Part shown: positions 1 to 5,480 of the stretch, one piece after another | How positions within the stretch are numbered: position 1 is the stretch's first letter | Layout of the letters: every line of letters starts with the position of its first letter | Notes under the pieces: generated by a model | What the model saw: only the letters and a program-made list of their open reading frames with translations | What the model was told of the DNA's origin: nothing | The model's database searches: none | Position numbers and translations under genes: made by a program | Assembly (NCBI GenBank): GCA_009693885.1 | Contig: SHWK01000027.1 | Span: forward strand, 1-10,196 | Length of the DNA stretch: 10,196 bases | Direction: 5' to 3' | Source of the DNA: Rickettsiales bacterium | GTDB lineage: Bacteria; Pseudomonadota; Alphaproteobacteria; Rickettsiales; UBA1997

Positions 1-101
1 CCATCAATTGCCGCTTGGCTGTTCTGCAATAAAATAGCGCAAGAAACAACAATTATCAGACAAAATTTTAATAGAAAATTGCTGAAAGATTGTTTTCTCA
101 C
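1..101 (-). CDS. Partial secreted/membrane protein downstream of virB4, probable VirB6 family (5' end only)
   Basis: Only the first 33 codons are present; the gene continues past the left edge. The reading frame opens with GTG immediately after the virB4 TAA stop (104-102). A purine-rich GGAGAGA at 117-111, inside the virB4 3' end, lies 9 nt before the GTG. It is the only convincing Shine-Dalgarno-like site I see in the window and it fixes this start. The peptide has a basic N-terminus (VRKQSFSN), a hydrophobic core (about residues 9-25) and a small-residue exit around NSQAA, which together read as a signal peptide. In Rickettsiales type IV secretion operons virB4 is normally followed by one or more large virB6-like genes encoding inner-membrane channel proteins, so VirB6 is the likely identity by position. 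The visible residues alone do not prove the family; any exported protein of the cluster is possible. Confidence 0.6.
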   Translation of the reverse strand, partial: MRKQSFSNFLLKFCLIIVVSCAILLQNSQAAID

Positions 102-2486
102 TTATTTAGTTCTCTCCAAAAATAATGGCAACCAATTATCGGGATCAGTGCCAACTTCTTCAATTACTTTATCCATGATTAATATAGTGTCGATGCGTCC
201 AGATAAAGTGCGTATTACCTCATCCATGCCGCCTAAATCGATTCTTGCGATTACGCCATCATTATCTTGTTTGACGAGGAAAAATCGCGATGACGGATCG
301 GTGGTTTTAACTAAGGTGAATTCTCGTTCTGAAAGCATGAATACTTCGCGATAAAGTGGCGTTGCTTTTAAGTTTGGTAAGAAAATTTGCGTGGCAGTTT
401 GTTGCACGAGAGTATCAGAAATGCTTGATTTGGCGGCATCTTCAACCGATTGCGTGGCGAATACTACGAAAGTGTTGAGTTTTCTTAATACTTTGAGCCA
501 ATCTTTAATTTTTGGTGCAAAAACGGCGTTGCCAATTAGTGCCCAAGCTTCATCGAGCACGATCATTGTGGGGCTGCCATCGAGTGAGCTTTGAATGCGA
601 TGAAAAAGATAAAGTAGAACTGGTGAGATACTGGTTTTATCTTTCAAGATTTCAGCCATTTCAATGCCGAAAGTGCGTGCGGAGGTAAAATCGATTACAT
701 CTTTTTCGTTATCGAAAAGTTTGGCGTGAGAACCCTCGGAATGCCACATTCCAAGTCTTCCCGCTAGGGTTCCTGGTCCACTTAAGCCCATGAAAGGTGC
801 GATGTTGCGTATTCTTCTTTGATTTTGTGGAAGTTTGTAGTTGCCGTTGATTGCCTCATTGATGCGCTCCATATCTTGCGCCGTGACGATTTCGCCATTT
901 GTTGAAACTAAAGTTTTGAGGAACTCTACTAAAAATGCCTTGTTAGAGTTGGTTTCTTTAAGTTGAAATGGATTGAAGCCAGAATTTTTTGCCGCATCAG
1001 GAATCATGTAGCGACCACGAATGGCGCGGATGAAAATCTCTGCGCCGCGATCTTTATCGAAGAAGAAAAGTCGGCAGTTAAATTTTTGTGCTTGAGCACA
1101 TAAAAAGTTAAGTAAAACAGTTTTACCCGAACCAGTTGGCCCGATGATCATTGTGTGGCCAACATCGCGCACATGAAAACTGAAAAAATAAGGCGTGCCC
1201 GAAACGGTGTTGAAAACGGTAACCGCATCGCCCCAATGATTTTTTTTACGCTTGCCTGAAGGATAATTGTGAAATGAGGCAAAGGCGGCAATGTTGAAAG
1301 TGTTGACGGTGCAACGACGCGCCATGTAATCAGCGTTGCCAGGAAGTTGTGCCCAATAAGCTGGCTCCATGTTGAGTTTTTCGCGGACGCCGGTGATTCC
1401 TGAGTTAGAGAGTTCGACTACTGCCATTGATAATGCGCTTTCGAGAGATTTTGGCGAATCTTCGACGCATAAAACTGTTAAGTGATGGTTGCCGAAAGCG
1501 AATTCACCGCTCATTGCAGAATCTAGCGCTTGGTCGATTTCTTGAATTTGTGAAACCGCTACATCTTCTGATTGCACTAAACGACGCTGTTGCAGCTGCA
1601 TTGAACTAATTGCGATCATGCGATTAACGAAAGCAAATGATTGGCTGATTACAAGTTCAAAAGGCATTTGCATGAAGCCATCAAAAACCCCCGCATGTGT
1701 TGAGGGGCGATATTCTTTGATGGCAACTATACCAGCATGTTTGACGCCACTAGAATTGTGAACCTCGATTGATTTATTGCCAAAATACATTCGACTAATT
1801 GGCAAGTGATGTGAAATTTCACCAAGCGGTATAGCAATTGGTTGCGAATAGCCAGCATTAATCAAGCGTGATAAAAATTCGAGCAGTTCAGAATGAGTCC
1901 CGTCATCGGTTTCAACAATACCAAGAGCTTGCGCACCATAGTTAGAGAAGCCGCTGAGAATGCGTTCGGTCATTTCATCTAGCTCATCATAGCATTCGCG
2001 CATATAACTTTCCCACGCCCCTCTATCAGTTTTGTGCTGTAGTTTTTTTGCCATACTTTCAAGAACCGCGATGCCAGAAGTGTCTTGTCCGCGAATGATT
2101 GTGAGATAATGTTCGTTGATGAAACTTTTATCATCACTATGCTTTGCGGCCCATTCTTCATTGACGCGATTAGAAAAAGCATCGGGCATTTCACCATCAG
2201 GAAAACCCTTTTCTTTACGCCTAATTGTGTGAAAACATAGGGATAGATTGCCAGTTGCCATGCCTTTCAGCAAGTTATTGCGGGCATTTTTTTTGAGATC
2301 AATATCGATATCATCGGCAGTTTCAAAAGCGAATCCCTTAATTTTAATAACGCGGATGAGCTCTTCTTTGTAGGTTAGGATGGTGTCAGAATTCCAATGG
2401 CAGCGATATTTAACAAAATGCGCTGCCGAGACCTCGTATTTAGAGGCGCTTTCTGTTTTGGGTTTAACTGCTTTTAGTCTCAACAT
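102..2486 (-). CDS. virB4: VirB4-type IV secretion system ATPase
   Basis: This 794-residue protein is the inner-membrane-associated ATPase that energises pilus assembly and substrate transfer in type IV secretion systems, working with VirB3, VirB6 and the core complex. The length matches the family (about 790-820). Residues about 190-390 fit the CagE/TrbE/VirB N-terminal region. The ATPase half follows, with Walker A GPTGSGKT at 449-456 (Lys455), Walker B MIVLDEAW with Asp645-Glu646, and the downstream FATQSVEDA motif around Gln679. All nucleotide-binding residues are intact, arguing for the active main copy rather than a degenerate paralogue. No N-terminal transmembrane helix is visible, so it is not a VirB3-VirB4 fusion. 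The ATG lies 1 bp after the stop of the permease gene, and the next gene starts directly after this stop, so all three should be cotranscribed. No Shine-Dalgarno is evident at this start. Confidence 0.95.
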   Translation of the reverse strand: MLRLKAVKPKTESASKYEVSAAHFVKYRCHWNSDTILTYKEELIRVIKIKGFAFETADDIDIDLKKNARNNLLKGMATGNLSLCFHTIRRKEKGFPDGEMPDAFSNRVNEEWAAKHSDDKSFINEHYLTIIRGQDTSGIAVLESMAKKLQHKTDRGAWESYMRECYDELDEMTERILSGFSNYGAQALGIVETDDGTHSELLEFLSRLINAGYSQPIAIPLGEISHHLPISRMYFGNKSIEVHNSSGVKHAGIVAIKEYRPSTHAGVFDGFMQMPFELVISQSFAFVNRMIAISSMQLQQRRLVQSEDVAVSQIQEIDQALDSAMSGEFAFGNHHLTVLCVEDSPKSLESALSMAVVELSNSGITGVREKLNMEPAYWAQLPGNADYMARRCTVNTFNIAAFASFHNYPSGKRKKNHWGDAVTVFNTVSGTPYFFSFHVRDVGHTMIIGPTGSGKTVLLNFLCAQAQKFNCRLFFFDKDRGAEIFIRAIRGRYMIPDAAKNSGFNPFQLKETNSNKAFLVEFLKTLVSTNGEIVTAQDMERINEAINGNYKLPQNQRRIRNIAPFMGLSGPGTLAGRLGMWHSEGSHAKLFDNEKDVIDFTSARTFGIEMAEILKDKTSISPVLLYLFHRIQSSLDGSPTMIVLDEAWALIGNAVFAPKIKDWLKVLRKLNTFVVFATQSVEDAAKSSISDTLVQQTATQIFLPNLKATPLYREVFMLSEREFTLVKTTDPSSRFFLVKQDNDGVIARIDLGGMDEVIRTLSGRIDTILIMDKVIEEVGTDPDNWLPLFLERTK

Positions 2487-2487
2487 G

Positions 2488-3723
2488 TTATTTTGTTTTT
2501 CGTAAAATCAATAAAAATATTAATCCTGGAACCGCCAAGAATGTTGAAAAAATAAAAAATTTATACCAGCCAAGAGAGGCTGCAAACAAGCCCGCACTTG
2601 ATGAAAATAAGCTGCGAGATAATGACGCAAATGACGCAAGTGTTGCATATTGTGTAGCGCTAAAAGATATGTTGCAAAGAATACTTAAGTAAGCAACAAA
2701 TACTGAGCTTCCGATGCCGCTGCTGAAATTTTCGACAAAAATAGTGAAGTAAAGTGCTTCATCATTATGGCCAATTTGCGCAAGATAAGCAAATGCTAGA
2801 TTAGATAGCATTTGTGCGATTCCAGCGATCCATAGACTTTTGTAATGACCCAGTTTTTTGACTAAAATTCCACCACAAAAAACGCCAACTAAAGTTGCAA
2901 TGAGTCCAAAAGTTTTAACAATGCTGGCAATTTCTGTTTTAGTAAAACCGATTTCGAGCAAAAATGGCACGGTTAAAGTGCCAGCAAAAACATCGCCAAG
3001 CTTAAATAAAATAATGAAGGCAAGAATAAAATACCAATGTGGTTTTTTAATAAAATCAGCAAGTGGAGCGATGACATAATTTTTGATCCAAGTGATAAAA
3101 TGATATTCTTTGGCGTGCCAATTTTTGCGGGTTTCTTCGGCCAGTAGTGTAGCTATAATGCTGGCTAGCATGAATAGCGCTACAACAAAATAAACAGTTT
3201 GCCAGCTAGTATTATCAGAAAGAAATAGTGCAAAAGCGCCAGCAATTAATAATCCAATATGATAGCCATAAGTGTAAAAACTGGCGGCGATACCTTGGTT
3301 TTCTGGCTCGACCAGCTCAATACGATAGCCGTCAATTACAACATCTTGACTTGCCGAGGCAAAGGCCACTATAAAAGAAAATAGCGTGATGAGAAATAAA
3401 TCGCCGATTTCACCGACGATGCCAAGTGCGACAATTGCAAAAACTAAAATAATTTGTGTGAGAATAATCCATGAACGGCGTTGGCCAAAGCGCTTAGTAA
3501 GATAGGGCAAAGCAGATGAATCAATGATTGGTGCAAAGAAAATTTTTAGACTGTAAGGCAAGGTAACCAAAGAAAGAAAGCCGATAGTTTTAATGTCAAA
3601 TCCTTTATCGACAAGTAAGGCTTTAAGAGTTGATAAAATCAAGGCTAATGGCATTCCGCTCGCAATACCAAGAAAAAATATTGTGGCGATTTTTTTATTA
3701 AAAAAATGTTTTATTTTCTGCAT
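2488..3723 (-). CDS. AmpG-type MFS muropeptide permease
   Basis: This 411-residue hydrophobic protein has about twelve predicted membrane helices, a major facilitator superfamily layout. AmpG permeases import anhydromuropeptides released from peptidoglycan back into the cytoplasm for recycling. Family signatures are GIASGMPLAL (19-28) followed by STLKALL, the TIGFLSLVTLPYSLK stretch (46-60), FGQRRSW in the first cytoplasmic loop (79-85), and ASQDVVIDGYRIE (124-136), which is highly characteristic of AmpG. The central loop (about 198-228) is rich in charged and aromatic residues. The ATG at 3723 is directly preceded by an in-frame TAA, so the protein cannot start further upstream; no clear Shine-Dalgarno is present. 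It heads the operon with virB4. Rickettsiales often carry several AmpG-like paralogues, some possibly transporting other solutes, so family membership is firm but the substrate is inferred. Confidence 0.88.
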   Translation of the reverse strand: MQKIKHFFNKKIATIFFLGIASGMPLALILSTLKALLVDKGFDIKTIGFLSLVTLPYSLKIFFAPIIDSSALPYLTKRFGQRRSWIILTQIILVFAIVALGIVGEIGDLFLITLFSFIVAFASASQDVVIDGYRIELVEPENQGIAASFYTYGYHIGLLIAGAFALFLSDNTSWQTVYFVVALFMLASIIATLLAEETRKNWHAKEYHFITWIKNYVIAPLADFIKKPHWYFILAFIILFKLGDVFAGTLTVPFLLEIGFTKTEIASIVKTFGLIATLVGVFCGGILVKKLGHYKSLWIAGIAQMLSNLAFAYLAQIGHNDEALYFTIFVENFSSGIGSSVFVAYLSILCNISFSATQYATLASFASLSRSLFSSSAGLFAASLGWYKFFIFSTFLAVPGLIFLLILRKTK

Positions 3724-3754
3724 TTAGCGTGTTAGAATTGGCCGCATTAACTTC

Positions 3755-3790
3755 TATACTAAATCAACTTCAAGAAGTCGATTTAGTATA
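3755..3790. repeat. 36-bp near-perfect palindrome (17-nt arms, 2-nt centre)
   Basis: The left arm TATACTAAATCAACTTC (3755-3771) pairs with the right arm GAAGTCGATTTAGTATA (3774-3790) with a single A/C mismatch, around a central AA. It starts 32 bp upstream of the permease start codon. It is followed on the plus strand by TTTTAAATTTTTTTT (3791-3805), which resembles a terminator tail, but no plus-strand gene ends here. It could be an operator for the leftward operon, a barrier against readthrough, or one copy of a dispersed palindromic repeat. The sequence alone does not decide. Confidence 0.75.
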
Positions 3791-3805
3791 TTTTAAATTT
3801 TTTTT

Positions 3806-3840
3806 CGCCACACGAGTGGCGCCCCACTTGCGGGGATCCC
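3806..3840. other. GC-rich island with two adjacent short hairpins
   Basis: In 35 bases, 26 are G or C, standing out sharply from the AT-rich flanks. CGCCAC (3806-3811) pairs with GTGGCG (3816-3821) around ACGA. CCCC (3822-3825) can pair with GGGG (3832-3835) around ACTTGC. No gene or known regulatory motif was recognised. It sits between two longer inverted repeats, so it may be the middle of a structured RNA or a palindromic element. Confidence 0.5.
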
Positions 3841-3848
3841 TGATATCG

Positions 3849-3887
3849 AAACCTGATTGAAAAAGATCGGTGGTTTGAATCAGGTTT
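3849..3887. repeat. Inverted repeat with 14-nt arms upstream of an extended -10
   Basis: AAACCTGATTGAAA (3849-3862) is the reverse complement of TTTGAATCAGGTTT (3874-3887) apart from one position, giving 13 of 14 pairs around an 11-nt loop. The right arm occupies the -35 region of the rightward promoter and its last base is the T of the extended -10 TG. This placement suits a repressor or activator site, or a hairpin if transcribed. No T-run follows on either strand, so it is not an intrinsic terminator. Confidence 0.7.
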
Positions 3888-3895
3888 GGTATAAT
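3887..3895 (+). promoter_or_regulatory. Candidate extended -10 promoter toward tolB
   Basis: TGGTATAAT contains a consensus -10 hexamer TATAAT (3890-3895) preceded by TG one base upstream, the extended -10 form that can work without a good -35. No good -35 lies 16-18 bp upstream. Transcription would begin near 3902 and give a leader of about 145 nt before tolB. It could instead drive a small RNA. Confidence 0.45.
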
Positions 3896-3965
3896 CATAG
3901 TCTCGCTGAAAAAAAGACTAATAATAGTGTAAATTTTAAATTAAATTTTCTATTAAAACTATAAT

Positions 3966-3994
3966 TATTTGTGTTATATGTTGAATCATATAAT
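3966..3994 (+). promoter_or_regulatory. Candidate tolB-proximal promoter (-10 TATAAT)
   Basis: A consensus TATAAT lies at 3989-3994. The hexamer 17 bp upstream (3966-3971, TATTTG) is a poor -35. A start near 4001 would give a leader of about 46 nt. The whole stretch is AT-rich, so a chance match is possible. Confidence 0.35.
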
Positions 3995-4014
3995 TTATCT
4001 GTCTCGATAAAATT

Positions 4015-4042
4015 TTGGTAACGATAATTTAGTAACGATATA
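4015..4042 (+). repeat. Tandem 14-mer in the tolB leader
   Basis: Two consecutive 14-base units (4015-4028 and 4029-4042) agree at 11 of 14 positions and share the exact core GTAACGATA (4018-4026 and 4032-4040). They end 4 bp before the tolB ATG, covering the place where a Shine-Dalgarno would be expected; no such site is present. Confidence 0.6.
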
Positions 4043-4046
4043 AAAA

Positions 4047-5477
4047 ATGATGAAAATCAAAAAATTGGTTACATTAGTTTTGATAATGGCTTTGACCCTA
4101 GGTAATTCAGCATTTGCAGGGGTTTTTTTTAATATCAAAAATGAGGATGCGACTAAAACAAAAATTCTGTTTTTTGGTTTTGATCCGGCGGATCCCAATG
4201 CAAGACAAGATGCTTTTGAGATTTTTGAGCGAGTGCGACGCAATCTAAAAACTACTGATTTATTCGAAGTAGTAAAAAATAGTGGCAAAATTGAAATTGT
4301 CGGTGAAGAAAATCTTGCGCTAGAATCTTCTCAGTCAGTGGTTGCGCAAAAATTGCCTGCACAAGCTGCCACCAAAGCTGTTGTGCCAATTACAATTCCT
4401 ACAATTTCAGTTGAAACTTTACCCGATTTTGATCGTTATAACAAGGCGGGAGTGGGTGCTATTATTGTTGCGCAGTTCAATTATGATCAAAATAACAATC
4501 TTGAAATGCGCGTTAGAATGTGGGACGTGCTTGATCAGAGACAGCTTTTTGGCAAATTTTATTCAACATCAAAACCTAATTATAAAAAAGTCGCCAACCT
4601 GCTTTCGGATGAAATTTTTAAAGCAATTACGGGCGAGAAAAAAGGCCATTTTAATTCACAAATTCTTTATATATCAGAAGCGGGAAGCATCAAAAAGCGG
4701 ATCAAAAAAATTGTTATGATGGATTTTGATGGAGAGAATCGTCGCGTGCTTACTGATGGCAAAGATTTAGTTTTAACGCCAATTTTTTCCAAAATGCCAA
4801 ATGAGATTTATTATTTGCGTTATTTTGAAAATAAGCCACAAATTTTTAATCTAGATTTGCGCACTTCGCGTAGCAAAAGATTGGGCAGTTTTCATGGCAC
4901 AACTTTTGCGGCAAGTGTTCATCCTAGCAACACCAACCTTGTTTTGTTGTCGGCAATTTTTGATGGAAATAGTGATATCTATGAGATGAATATTGCTGAT
5001 AATCAGGCGCGTCGTTTAACCAAAAGCCCTGCAATTGATACTACGGCATCATATTCTCCTGACGGTAAATCAATTTTGTTTGTATCAGATCGAGATGGTG
5101 GGCAGCAAATTTATCTGATGAATATTAGTGGTTCTGATGTGAAAAAAATCAGCGATGGCGCTGGGTCTTATGCAAAACCAATTTATTCTCCAGATGGATC
5201 CATGATTGCCTTTACGCGCATAAAATCAGGACAATTTTATATAGGAACAATGTCGGCAAATGGCAAGAATGAAAGACTTTTAACCAGCGGATATTTGGTG
5301 GAGGGCGCAAAATGGTCGCCGAATGGACGCTATTTAATTTATTCAAAAAAACGCGGACCTTATGGAAAAGATAGTATTCCGCGGCTTTGTGTTATAGATA
5401 TTGCAACTGGTTTTGAGTTTGAAATTACAACTCCAGAAACTGAAGGGGCGACTGATCCAGATTGGGTTGCGCTCTAA
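4047..5477 (+). CDS. tolB: TolB, periplasmic component of the Tol-Pal system
   Basis: TolB is a periplasmic beta-propeller that binds Pal and other outer-membrane partners, supporting outer-membrane invagination at division. The 476-residue precursor has a signal peptide ending at about residue 24 (NSAFA|G). The N-terminal domain (about 36-195) is followed by a six-bladed propeller. Propeller repeats are plain: SYSPDGKSILFVSDRDG (335-351), IYSPDGSMIAFTR (379-391) and WSPNGRYLIYSKK (423-435), with the ending DPDWVAL. The RIKKIVMMDFDG and TSGYLVEGAKWSPNGR stretches resemble rickettsial TolB. It is longer than the usual 430-450 residues, and a Ser/Gln/Ala/Pro-rich segment at about 87-123 in the N-domain accounts for the difference. 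ATG codons at 4047 and 4050 are both possible starts. No pal gene is adjacent; bamA follows after 3 bp. A minus-strand frame overlapping the start is a shadow. Confidence 0.95.
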   Translation: MMKIKKLVTLVLIMALTLGNSAFAGVFFNIKNEDATKTKILFFGFDPADPNARQDAFEIFERVRRNLKTTDLFEVVKNSGKIEIVGEENLALESSQSVVAQKLPAQAATKAVVPITIPTISVETLPDFDRYNKAGVGAIIVAQFNYDQNNNLEMRVRMWDVLDQRQLFGKFYSTSKPNYKKVANLLSDEIFKAITGEKKGHFNSQILYISEAGSIKKRIKKIVMMDFDGENRRVLTDGKDLVLTPIFSKMPNEIYYLRYFENKPQIFNLDLRTSRSKRLGSFHGTTFAASVHPSNTNLVLLSAIFDGNSDIYEMNIADNQARRLTKSPAIDTTASYSPDGKSILFVSDRDGGQQIYLMNISGSDVKKISDGAGSYAKPIYSPDGSMIAFTRIKSGQFYIGTMSANGKNERLLTSGYLVEGAKWSPNGRYLIYSKKRGPYGKDSIPRLCVIDIATGFEFEITTPETEGATDPDWVAL

Positions 5478-5480
5478 ATA

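Larger units (their letters stand above)
3724..4046. other. Divergent intergenic region between the AmpG-like gene and tolB
   Basis: These 323 bases hold no credible gene. From left to right they contain a 36-bp near-perfect palindrome (3755-3790), a T-rich tract (3791-3805), a GC-rich island with two small hairpins (3806-3840), a 14-nt-arm inverted repeat (3849-3887), an extended -10 promoter (3887-3895), a weak 6-bp inverted repeat (TAGTCT 3898-3903 with AGACTA 3915-3920), a very AT-rich stretch, a second -10-like hexamer (3989-3994), and a tandem 14-mer just before tolB (4015-4042). The region must drive tolB-bamA rightward and probably the permease-virB4 operon leftward. I found no convincing leftward -35/-10 pair. 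Confidence 0.8.

Noticed and set aside
1427..1609. 60-residue plus-strand open frame inside virB4
   Set aside because: It is opposite a well-conserved coding frame and has no start signal or recognisable family.
102..2486. VirB3-VirB4 fusion or a degenerate VirB4 paralogue
   Set aside because: There are no N-terminal membrane helices, the length is normal, and the Walker A and Walker B residues are intact.
3755..3805. Intrinsic terminator (palindrome followed by a T-rich tract on the plus strand)
   Set aside because: No plus-strand gene ends upstream, and the stem is mostly A/T. It is kept as a palindrome of unknown role.
3941..3956. CtrA-type site (TTAA pairs)
   Set aside because: The TTAA units are 8 bases apart rather than 7 and sit in sequence so AT-rich that such pairs are expected by chance.
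3944..3958. 15-base exact match to the minus strand at 80-66 (aattttctattaaaa)
   Set aside because: The sequence is almost purely A/T and one copy is inside the signal-peptide codons of the virB6-like gene. A chance match is the simplest reading.
3995..4288. 97-residue minus-strand open frame overlapping the tolB start
   Set aside because: It lies opposite the tolB signal peptide and N-domain, has no family resemblance, and its composition mirrors the tolB coding frame.
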